This document shows, one piece after another, positions 50,962-58,353 of a stretch of 64,000 nucleotides of DNA. Made by a program: the position numbers and the translations under genes. This stretch comes from Streptomyces ureilyticus (lineage in GTDB: Bacteria; Actinomycetota; Actinomycetes; Streptomycetales; Streptomycetaceae), in contig NZ_JAAKZX010000002.1 of the NCBI RefSeq assembly GCF_011045025.1, positions 1-64,000 of the forward strand. Reading direction: 5' to 3'. Each line of letters starts with the position of its first letter. Positions within the stretch are counted from its first letter, which is position 1. The notes under the pieces are model-generated. The model saw only the letters and a program-made list of their open reading frames with translations. It was not told the origin of the DNA and ran no database searches.

Positions 50962-52041
50962 TCAACCCCGGACGGGGGTGTCGGCGACGGGGATGCCGAA
51001 GTCCGGTGTGCCGTCCGGCTTCCAGCGCAGTTTCTGGATGCGGGTGTGGCGGTTGGGGTCGTTCAGCGGGTCGCCGACGATCTCCTTGTACTGGCGGGCG
51101 TGGTAGACGAGGACGTCGGTGCGGCCGTCCTCGGCGACGGTGAAGCAGTTGTGGCCGGGACCGTACTGCTTGGTGGTGTCGTTGCTGGTGAAGACCGGGG
51201 TGGGCGACTTCGACCAGTTCGCCGGGTTCATGAGGTCGGCGTCGGCGTCCACCGTGAGCAAGCCCATGCAGTAGTTGTGGTCGGTCGCGCTGGCCGAGTA
51301 GGACATGAAGATGCGGCCGTTGCGCTTGATGAACGACGCGCCCTCGTTGACCTTGAAGCCGATGGTCTCCCAGTCGTACTCCGGTGTGGTGAGCCGTACC
51401 TGAGGGCCCGTCAGGGTCAGCGGGTCGGCCATCTTCGACAGCCAGACGGCGGTGTTGTTGTCCATGCCGGGCTCGTGCTGCGCCCAGGAGAGGTAGCGGG
51501 TGCCGCGGTGGGTGAAGGTGGTGGCGTCCAGGGAGAAGGTCTCCCAGGCCGTCTTCAGCTGGCCGCGCTCAACCCAGGTGCCCTTGAAGGGGTCGCGGTG
51601 GGAGTTCTCCAGGACCCATATGCGGATCGCCCAGATGTCCTCGGCGGGCGCGGACGCGAAGTAGATGTACCACTTGCCGTCGATGTGATGGATCTCCGGC
51701 GCCCAGATGTGCGCGCCCATGACGCCCGTGGCGTGCTTGCGCCAGATGACGGCCTCGTCGGCGGTCGCGATGCCGCGCAGGGTGCGGGAACGGCGCAGGA
51801 TGATGCGGTCGTACTCCGGGGACGTGGCCGTGAAGTAGTAGCGGTGGTCGGTGTGACGATGGATGTGCGGGTCGGCGCGGTTGCGGACGAGCGGGTTGAC
51901 GTACCGGGGGCTCCCGCCGGCGGCGTCCGGGGTGGCGGCCTGGGCGATTCCGGGCACGGCGGTGAGCGCGCCCGCGGCGAGGGCGCCCTTCAGGACGAGT
52001 CTGCGGCTGGGGATGTCGGGGGTCTCGTCAAGGCGGCTCAT
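50962..52041 (-). CDS. Tat-secreted GH43 glycoside hydrolase (arabinofuranosidase-like)
   Basis: 359 residues from 52041. Tat signal SRRLVLKGALAAGALTAVPG. GH43 catalytic acids: Asp in NRADPHIHRH, central Asp in FSLDATTFTH and Glu in VNEGASFIKRNG; also IWAPEIHHIDGKWYIYFA, the most conserved GH43 signature. Acts outside the cell on arabinan or xylan side chains. Directly upstream of, and probably co-transcribed with, the GH43-ricin gene. Confidence 0.9.
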   Translation of the reverse strand: MSRLDETPDIPSRRLVLKGALAAGALTAVPGIAQAATPDAAGGSPRYVNPLVRNRADPHIHRHTDHRYYFTATSPEYDRIILRRSRTLRGIATADEAVIWRKHATGVMGAHIWAPEIHHIDGKWYIYFASAPAEDIWAIRIWVLENSHRDPFKGTWVERGQLKTAWETFSLDATTFTHRGTRYLSWAQHEPGMDNNTAVWLSKMADPLTLTGPQVRLTTPEYDWETIGFKVNEGASFIKRNGRIFMSYSASATDHNYCMGLLTVDADADLMNPANWSKSPTPVFTSNDTTKQYGPGHNCFTVAEDGRTDVLVYHARQYKEIVGDPLNDPNRHTRIQKLRWKPDGTPDFGIPVADTPVRG

Positions 52042-52056
52042 GGCGTTCCCTCACAC

Positions 52057-52078
52057 TTCGACCATTCGCAATATCGAA
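52057..52078. promoter_or_regulatory. Possible operator upstream of GH43 gene
   Basis: TTCGA-N12-TCGAA inverted repeat 16 bases before the GH43 start, in an AT-richer stretch. Regulator unknown. Confidence 0.35.
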
Positions 52079-52275
52079 CGGCATCTGTCATTCCGAACGC
52101 CGAAACGGTAAGGGTGTGTTACGAGGAGGTCAACGGGTCGGGAGGTTAGAAAAAGTCGGACACTGGCGGTTCCGGAGCCGTCCCAGAGTCGGCCTCGGAG
52201 TCGGATCCAGCGGCCGGTCCAAAGTCGGGCCCAAGTTTTTGTTATCGGCCCCGTCCTGCTCCCGTCTCCACAGGC

Positions 52276-54426
52276 GTGAACAAGAACATCCGTGTACGGG
52301 CAGCAGGAGCGGGCGCGGCGCTGGCCGTCGTCGCGACAGGGATCAGTACGCCGAGCGCGATGGCGGCACCGGCCGCGGCCGACGACGTCACCGCGGCGGT
52401 GCTGGCCGGCCGCGACGTGACGCTCGACGGCGACACAGTGGTGACTGTCCCGGCCGGGAAGACGACGTACAAGGGGGTGTTCCGGGGCGAGGGCACGCTC
52501 ACCGTGCGCGGCTCCGGCACCCTGATCCTGACCAAGGACAGCGACTTCACGCTGCCGAAGTCCCGGCAGCGGCAAGCGGTGCGGACGCAGGGCGGCAACC
52601 ATCCGTACGTCACCACGGCCAACCCGGACCCGCCCGCGATCACGGTCGAGCGCGGTGCGACCCTGCAGTACGGCAACGGCGGCACCACCGGGCTGATCGG
52701 CCACTTCCCGTACAACACCCCGGCGTTCCGGCTCAACCAGAACAACGTCCGGGTCGACGGCACCCTGCGGCTCTCCATGACGAGCGCCTACAACCTGGGC
52801 ACCATCAGCGGCTCCGGGCTGATCACCCAGCCGAGGTTTCTCTGGGGCACCTGGGACATCTCGGGCACTCACCCCTTCTCCGGGGTGATCGACAACGGCA
52901 CACAGGCGAACGCCGGACGACCGGAGTACGCGACGTCACTGCCCAACATGCGCAAGGTCCTCAACCAGGGCACATGGACCGTCGACACCCCGCTGGGCCA
53001 GACCGTCACCCAGCGCATGGACTTCTACCAGCGCGAGTACGGCAGCGACATCAACGTCCAGTCCCGGCCCGGCAGCAAAGTCGTCCTCACCGGCCAGTAC
53101 AGCTGGTCGAACCAGGGCGGCGACACCAACCCCTCGCTCAGCGACCCCGCCCTGAACTGGACGCCCGCACGGAAGAACATCAACAAGCGCGGCACCAACA
53201 TCAAGGGCGCCAACGTCCAGTGGGGCGACGGCACCACGAACAAGATCTTCATGCCGGGCACCGCCGAGACCGTATACATCAACCTGCTGGCGGCCAGGTC
53301 CCGTTCACTGCTCACGTTCAACTACAACGGCCCCGTGACGCTCGGCGCGCCGATCGGCGGCGGCGTCTTCCACGACACGCTGTCCGCGCCCGGCGCCGGC
53401 GACATCGTGATCAAGGGGACGCGGGGCAACGACGTCACCTTCGCCGCCGTCCAGTACTACAACGGCTCGACGACGATCGAGAAGGGCGCGGTTCTGCGAC
53501 TGGGCAGCGGCAAGTCCGGCGGCGACAGCGGCCTGTACACCAAGGGCGACCTCTACAAGCTCGTCAACAACGGTTCGCTCGTGCTCCGCAACACGGCCAA
53601 GCCGCTCACCCTGTCCAGGATCAGCGGCAGCGGCTCGCTTACGCAGTCGGGCGCCGCCACGACCACGCTGACGAGTGGCGTGACGTACTCGGGGACGACG
53701 ACCGTCACGAAGGGCACGCTCGCGCTGGATGGGGCGAGCGTGGAGCGCAGCAAGGGGATCCGGCTCACTGCGTCGGGCGCACGGCTGGATGTGCGGAAGA
53801 CGCCGGGTGGGGTACTGAACTTGAGCTCATCCCTGTCCGGCAAGGGCAAGGTCGTCGGGACGGTGACGAATACGGGTACGGGGAAGGTCTCCGGCGGGGT
53901 GACGGTGACCGGGGACTACACGCAGGGCGGGGGCGCTCAACTGACCGTGAAGGACAAGGCGTTGAAGGTCGGCGGCGCACTGCGGCTGGGCGGGAAGCTC
54001 GTGATCGAGCCGGCCTCTGCGACTGCTGCGGCTTCTTCGACTACTGCGACTCCTTCGAAGACGGTCACCGTCATCGACCACACCGGCGAGGCGAAGACGA
54101 AGGGCACCTTCAAGGGCCTGAAGGAAGGCGCCAAGGTCAAGCTGGGCAAGACCGAGTACCAGATCACCTACCGAGGCGGCGACGGCAACGACGTAGTCCT
54201 GACCTCCGACACCCCCAGCCCTTCAGCGACCTCCCGCACCGCTCCCCTGGCCTCCGGCGCCGCCCCGAAGTCCGCCACCACCGCGAACGCGAGCGATGAG
54301 GGTTCCATACCGCTCGCGGGGTGGGTGGCGGCGGCGGTTCTGGGGGGCCTGGCGGCGTTGATGGTGCCACTGAGCAGGCGGAGGCGTACGCGTACGGGAC
54401 GGAGGGGTGGGCGACATGCTGCGTGA
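52276..54426 (+). CDS. Membrane-anchored beta-helix surface protein (autotransporter-type strand repeats)
   Basis: 716 residues from GTG 52276. Sec signal GAALAVVATGISTPSAMA. The long middle region consists of parallel beta-helix repeats, including YSGTTTVTKGTLALDGASVE and GKGKVVGTVTNTGTGKVSG, the PF12951-like repeat found in autotransporter passengers. A Ser/Thr/Pro/Ala linker follows, then one TM helix (IPLAGWVAAAVLGGLAALMV) and an Arg-rich tail (SRRRRTRTGRRGGR). No LPXTG box precedes the helix, so anchoring is by the membrane rather than sortase. Probably an adhesin or glycan-binding protein; no catalytic motif seen. Confidence 0.8.
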   Translation: MNKNIRVRAAGAGAALAVVATGISTPSAMAAPAAADDVTAAVLAGRDVTLDGDTVVTVPAGKTTYKGVFRGEGTLTVRGSGTLILTKDSDFTLPKSRQRQAVRTQGGNHPYVTTANPDPPAITVERGATLQYGNGGTTGLIGHFPYNTPAFRLNQNNVRVDGTLRLSMTSAYNLGTISGSGLITQPRFLWGTWDISGTHPFSGVIDNGTQANAGRPEYATSLPNMRKVLNQGTWTVDTPLGQTVTQRMDFYQREYGSDINVQSRPGSKVVLTGQYSWSNQGGDTNPSLSDPALNWTPARKNINKRGTNIKGANVQWGDGTTNKIFMPGTAETVYINLLAARSRSLLTFNYNGPVTLGAPIGGGVFHDTLSAPGAGDIVIKGTRGNDVTFAAVQYYNGSTTIEKGAVLRLGSGKSGGDSGLYTKGDLYKLVNNGSLVLRNTAKPLTLSRISGSGSLTQSGAATTTLTSGVTYSGTTTVTKGTLALDGASVERSKGIRLTASGARLDVRKTPGGVLNLSSSLSGKGKVVGTVTNTGTGKVSGGVTVTGDYTQGGGAQLTVKDKALKVGGALRLGGKLVIEPASATAAASSTTATPSKTVTVIDHTGEAKTKGTFKGLKEGAKVKLGKTEYQITYRGGDGNDVVLTSDTPSPSATSRTAPLASGAAPKSATTANASDEGSIPLAGWVAAAVLGGLAALMVPLSRRRRTRTGRRGGRHAA

Positions 54427-54444
54427 CCCTTCGTGGACCTGACG

Positions 54445-54837
54445 TCAGCGATCTCGGACAGGTTCAAGGAATTCGAGTCGATTGCCCAGCTTGTCGAACG
54501 CGTAGAAGCGATCGTGGCCGGGGAAGTTGTCATCCCAGGTGACGCTCACACCGTTGTCTTCCAATCGTTTGGCGAGCGCTTGGAGCGAGGTCACGAGGAC
54601 GCCCGGATGCGCCTTCCTGTTCGGGCGGAAGTCCTCTTCAACTCCCAAGTGGACCTCCAGGCCACCACCCCGGAACCAGCACCCGCCACGAGCCGCCAGC
54701 ACCGGCGGCTTCTCGAGCTCTGTCATACCGAGAACGCCCACCCAGAACTCGCGGCAAAGTTCTTCAGCACCTGGAGGGATCGCAAGCTGCACGTGATGCA
54801 GGCCGCCCAAGGTGTAACCGAGCGTTCCCTGAGGCAC
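54445..54837 (-). CDS. VOC-superfamily protein (glyoxalase/dioxygenase fold)
   Basis: 130 residues from GTG 54837, chosen for its excellent GGGGAGAAGAT site; an upstream TTG at 54870 has none. Two beta-alpha-beta-beta-beta modules: GLHHVQLAIPPGAEELCREFW...VLGM and VSVTWDDNFPGHDRFYAFDKLGNRLEFLEP. The metal-site pattern H...E (LHHVQ / LEFLE) fits VOC enzymes such as bleomycin/fosfomycin resistance proteins. Substrate unknown. Confidence 0.87.
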   Translation of the reverse strand: MPQGTLGYTLGGLHHVQLAIPPGAEELCREFWVGVLGMTELEKPPVLAARGGCWFRGGGLEVHLGVEEDFRPNRKAHPGVLVTSLQALAKRLEDNGVSVTWDDNFPGHDRFYAFDKLGNRLEFLEPVRDR

Positions 54838-54958
54838 ATCTTCTCCCCTGCCAGGAAATCTTGACGTCAAGATAAAGAGATCCGAGCGGCCCTGACAAGG
54901 GCACGGACTTGGCGGAGGATGCGCGACGCATCGAGAAAGCGACGTTCAAAACAGCTGC

Positions 54959-55778
54959 TCAGCGGCGGCAGATGAGAATGCCGCCCAAGCACGTGACCTC
55001 GAAGGCACCGTGCTGGGCGATGTGCTCGCCGAGGATCGTGCGGGCCCGCTCGATGGTGGCCTCGAAGGGCACGTCGTGCTGGTCCGCCCACGCCTGGTAA
55101 GAGGCCATGTGCGCGATGACCGGCTCCGGGTCGCGGACCGTGATGGTGCCGGGGAGTTCGATCGTCTCCACGCGGTTGAACTCCTCCCCCAGGAAGGCCG
55201 GGGCCTTCTCCAGCGAGAAGCGGGCGCTGAGCGAGATACGGGCCGGCCCGCGGCCGGTGCCGAGGACTTCGCCCGCGGCCCGCTGCCACAGGTCGTCGAG
55301 CTCGGCCTTGTCCCGGTCGCTATTGGTGGAGGCGACCACCAGCCCGTCACCGGTGACGACCCGGGACAGCTCCCTGACCGCCCGGGGGATGTCGGGTACG
55401 TGGTAGAGCATGTGGAGCGCCAAGGCGGCGTCGACGCTTGCCGTGACCATCGGCAGGCGTGTGGCGTCCGCCACGGCGACCGGGCCGGGGACACCGGCGG
55501 AGGATGCCGGGGGCGATGTCCAGGCCCAACAGGGTCAGGTCAGGCCGGTCCTCGCGGAGCCGCTGGATGAACTTGCCGTTGCCGCAGCCGACATCGACCA
55601 CACGCCCGCGCACCCCGCTGAGCTGGTCGGCGACGATGCCGGGCAGGTCGTAACGGGGTGTCTGCCACTCGTAGAGCGACTGGCGGGCGGCCAGGTCCCG
55701 GTCGCTGCTGTAGGCGCTTCCGGCGAGGCGTTCCCGGTCGGTGACGGCGGCGTCGTGTGCGGCGGACAGTTCGGTCAC
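54959..55778 (-). pseudogene. SAM-dependent methyltransferase split by a +1 frameshift
   Basis: GTG 55778 opens a frame with the class I methyltransferase entry VVDVGCGNGKFIQRL and LLGLDIAPGIL. Just after that, at 55499-55500, one extra base shifts the frame; the second frame (54959-55474) continues the same protein with VADATRLPMVTASVDAALALHMLYHVPDIPRAVRELSRVVTGDGL and ends EVTCLGGILICRR. Removing a single C from CTCC (minus strand) restores ...GIL-AGVPGPVAVADATRLP. So it is a recent disruption or a sequencing error, about 270 residues when repaired. Confidence 0.8.
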
Positions 55779-56071
55779 GTCGGCAGCTCCGGAGGGCGGG
55801 CGGAGGGGGAGGCCGCGAGGACGGCCGTGTTCTGGAGTCGTTCACTCAGGTGTGCGGCCTGCGCGGCTCCACCGTACTGCGGTCCGCTCAGCTCCTGGCC
55901 CAGAGCCGTGAGGCGGCGGAAGTCTTGCGGCCCGCCCCGGTCCGGCGGGGAGCCTGCGATGTGAGGAGCGGAGCGGGCACTGTTCACCGCCACGTGCTGG
56001 GAGCTCGGTCTCCAGCACCAGAGCTGGCCTACGCCATGACTGACAGCCCCCGCCCGTGTCCGCGAACTCAA
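55775..56071 (-). CDS. Short ORF coupled to the methyltransferase; possible gene remnant
   Basis: Its stop overlaps the methyltransferase GTG start by 4 nt (GTGA), which argues that at least its 3' end is truly coding. The last 60 codons (DRGGPQDFRRLTALGQELSG...SERLQNTAVLAASPSARPP) look protein-like, while the first 35 (Trp/Cys/Ser rich, near 55970-56071) do not. I interpret it as the surviving 3' end of a larger gene. Product not recognised. Confidence 0.35.
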   Translation of the reverse strand: MSSRTRAGAVSHGVGQLWCWRPSSQHVAVNSARSAPHIAGSPPDRGGPQDFRRLTALGQELSGPQYGGAAQAAHLSERLQNTAVLAASPSARPPELPT

Positions 56072-56639
56072 CCTCTACCGCCAATACTTCGACCTTCGCC
56101 GCGGGCGCCACAGGTGAACCGGTGTGGTGGAACCGGCCAATCTACTTCTCGAACCTCCTAGGCCATCATCGTTCCGCTTCACAGAAACTTCACACCTCAA
56201 GTTGTGGCCCGCTACAGGAACTTCACACGTCAAGTCGTGGTGCGCTCTTCCTCCGGATGCGTGGGCAAGTGGAGCCGAATTGTTGCCATGTCCCGATCAG
56301 TTCCTGTTGCTGATGATTGCCTTGTGTCTACAGTGACCCGGCGCTCGGCGGATTGGGCCTGACCACCTGGTTCCTGCGCGTCGCTGTGGGGAGGCGTTCG
56401 CGCACAGCATCACCACGTTGCCGCGTCCCCACCGGGTAACCAATAAAGGGGGGTCAATGACGAACTTGGTGGCGCTCGCGCCAACAGCGCTCGCCGTGGC
56501 CTGAGCCGTCTTGGCCAGCAGGTCCGTGACGCGTGACACCGGCCAGGTTCCAGGGTGCCCGCGTCCTCAACGTCCAGCAGACACCGGACTGACTAGCCGG
56601 TCGCTCCTCCACATCTCAACACATCGAAAGAGGCAGATT
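56072..56639. other. Intergenic region without a convincing gene
   Basis: 568 bases. Contains the 22-base direct repeats at 56186-56240 and is less GC-rich in its left half. Only short low-quality frames are present; a 15-codon ORF (56457-56504) and an 80-codon minus-strand ORF (56297-56539) have no RBS support or family signal. Confidence 0.6.
56186..56240. repeat. Pair of 22-bp direct repeats, 33-bp period
   Basis: AACTTCACAC(C/G)TCAAGT(T/C)GTGG at 56186-56207 and again at 56219-56240, differing at two positions. Each unit holds a CACA/TGTG-like dyad. The 33-base spacing puts both on the same DNA face, as in cooperative binding sites. Confidence 0.7.
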
Positions 56640-57215
56640 ATGCGTTTACCCAAAACCGCCTGCGCAGCGGCGGCCACCATATCCGCGCTGCTCGCCGCTC
56701 TACTCGCCGCTGCGCCGTCAGCTTCGGCGGCAGGGGCGGAGGATCCAGGTTCGAAGCCCGCTGAGGCGATCGAGATCGTCACCATCAGCGGTGTCAAGGT
56801 GGACAAGGAGGCATCTGCCGAGACCAGACGGATCATCAGAGCCGACTTAGGTGCTGCAGCAGCAGCCGCGAACGTGTGCGGAACCGGCTACAACATCTCC
56901 ACCGGCGCGTGGCGCGAGGGAACTTACGGCACCACCTACACATGGACCAACGGTAGGACCACGGGATCCTCGTACTACGACAAGCCGATCTGTGGCGTGT
57001 TCTTCAACGACACGGGAGCCACTCGGTACATGGGCGTACGCCTGAGCTCCAACTACACCTCCGACGCATCCAAGCAAGACTTCGGCCGCTACAGCACCTA
57101 CGCGGGCCCCGTGTATCAGAACCGGGGCTACTGCGGGACGGTCTACTCCTACATGAAGGACTCGAACGGCAGGGTCGTCGTCGACCGCGTCCACACGGTC
57201 GGGTCGTGCAACTAG
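56640..57215 (+). CDS. Small secreted protein, unknown function
   Basis: 191 residues from ATG 56640 (AGAGG site). Signal peptide ACAAAATISALLAALLAAAPSASA. The mature domain is rich in Tyr, Thr, Gly and Asn with four Cys (VCGTGYNISTG, DKPICGVFFND, NRGYCGTVYSY, VGSCN) spaced for two disulfides, and aromatic YTW/SYY runs, suggesting a small beta-fold extracellular protein. Overlaps the lipoprotein gene downstream by one base, so the pair is an operon. Confidence 0.75.
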   Translation: MRLPKTACAAAATISALLAALLAAAPSASAAGAEDPGSKPAEAIEIVTISGVKVDKEASAETRRIIRADLGAAAAAANVCGTGYNISTGAWREGTYGTTYTWTNGRTTGSSYYDKPICGVFFNDTGATRYMGVRLSSNYTSDASKQDFGRYSTYAGPVYQNRGYCGTVYSYMKDSNGRVVVDRVHTVGSCN

Positions 57216-57763
57216 TGAGAGCGCGCCATGTGCCGACAGCCGCCGTAGTTCTCATGGTGGCGTCCCTGATTCTCTCAGGATGCAGCAGGTCACAGGCCAA
57301 TACCGCCTCGCCGCCTCTCCCCACCGTTTCACCAACCGAGAGCGGTGGCTCTGTATCCGATCAGGCGCACACACAGGCCACGCCGTCCCGCTCCCTGGAG
57401 CCATCTGCGACGATCCCTATGCCGTCTCCCCCTGTGGCGACCGCTCCGGCCGTGGAGCCGTCCATGGACGGGGACACCAAGGTGTACGCATTCGGCGATA
57501 TCGAGGTCCGGCTGACATCGAACGAGTTGGGCGTCTACACCGCGATCCATGCGGCCAACACGTCGAGAGAGCCTGCGTCGTTCTCCATCACCGTGCGGGT
57601 GACGGGCCCGTCCGGCTACGAGGTGCAGATGAAGCGGGACTTCCCGCACGTTCTGCCAGGAGATGCGGGCCGCGAGGCCGGGCTGCTCATCGACCAGGAC
57701 GAGAGGCCTGTTCCGGATGATCCTGCGGCCACGCTGGTGAGCTTCGAGCAGACCCGAGGTTGA
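57215..57763 (+). CDS. Putative lipoprotein
   Basis: 182 residues from GTG 57215 (1-nt overlap with the preceding stop; GTG 57206 is an alternative). Lipobox LILSGC near residue 24, then a Ser/Thr/Pro-rich spacer of about 60 residues and a C-terminal beta domain (KVYAFGDIEVRLTSNELGVYTAIHAANTS, FSITVRVTGPSGYEVQ) like the FxLYD/DUF4352-type Ig-like domains. Likely anchored outside the membrane and partnered with the small secreted protein. Confidence 0.72.
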   Translation: MRARHVPTAAVVLMVASLILSGCSRSQANTASPPLPTVSPTESGGSVSDQAHTQATPSRSLEPSATIPMPSPPVATAPAVEPSMDGDTKVYAFGDIEVRLTSNELGVYTAIHAANTSREPASFSITVRVTGPSGYEVQMKRDFPHVLPGDAGREAGLLIDQDERPVPDDPAATLVSFEQTRG

Positions 57764-57970
57764 AGCGTATCGGCGCTGCGGCCTGAGCCATTTGGGCCAT
57801 CAAGCCCGCCGCGCATCGCACCGAGCCGATTCTGTTCCGCGTAGCGGAGCCTGAGGAGCATCGTCGGCCGATCGCCGCGACAGCGTGGGAGTTGAACGCG
57901 TTGCTGCTCGGAAGCAGCCCGAAGACAGCCTGGCTGATCTTCCGACAGAGCAGAACAACCGTCGCCGACT

Positions 57971-58010
57971 CGGTCCCTGACGCAGAGACCGCACTCTGCG
58001 TCAGGGACCG
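57971..58010. terminator. 17-bp perfect inverted repeat
   Basis: CGGTCCCTGACGCAGAG (57971-57987) pairs without mismatch with 57994-58010 across a 6-base loop. Strong enough to end transcription from the lipoprotein operon, though it lies 200 bases past the stop. Confidence 0.6.
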
Positions 58011-58237
58011 CACTGGCATCGACGGGTGCGAGTGACCGGTCGGCCTTCTCTTCGGGAGCGGTCCCATGCGTCCCGTCGAACGCATCCACCCTCGTACGGA
58101 GGCTCCTCTCCGGCTCGGTCTCAGAGGCCGAGCTGCGCCACCGCCGGGGTCGATCTTCACGGTGGAGAAGGCGCGGGCGGTCCTCGCCGACGCCAATACC
58201 AATAACCAATCTCTCACCCGGTTTCCAGCCATGAAGT

Positions 58238-58256
58238 CCCGGTCTTGAGAGCCGGG
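58238..58256 (+). mobile_element. Solitary IS200/IS605-type right end
   Basis: CCCGGT-nnnnnnn-GCCGGG followed by AGGACGTAAC resembles the right-end/reRNA hairpins (GGGGAGGATGTCA-like) that close tnpB elements. No tnpB coding sequence remains upstream, so this would be a relic. Based on memory of such ends. Confidence 0.4.
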
Positions 58257-58353
58257 AGGACGTAACCACAGTCGACTGTCGCAGTTCCCTGTCTCACTCA
58301 AGGCTGCGTCGGTTTCTCGCCCATGCCCGAAAACTCCCATTGGAGGAGAGCAG

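Larger units (their letters stand above)
57764..58353. other. Intergenic region with hairpins and IS remnant
   Basis: 590 bases. Holds a 17-bp perfect inverted repeat (57971-58010) and an IS605-type right-end-like hairpin (58238-58256). A + strand frame from about 57799 to 58034 reads plausibly but has no start or family match; it may be the tail of a decayed gene. Confidence 0.5.

Noticed and set aside
48396..54426. Terpene biosynthesis cluster around the isoprenyl synthase
   Set aside because: No cyclase, P450 or prenyl-modifying gene adjoins it; the neighbours are glycan enzymes.
56297..56539. 80-codon minus-strand ORF in the gene-poor region
   Set aside because: First 30 codons look protein-like, but there is no RBS and the second half is low quality; not enough support.
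57616..58269. Minus-strand frames over the lipoprotein end and the hairpin region
   Set aside because: Overlap a lipoprotein with a clear lipobox and pass through the 17-bp hairpin; no domain seen.
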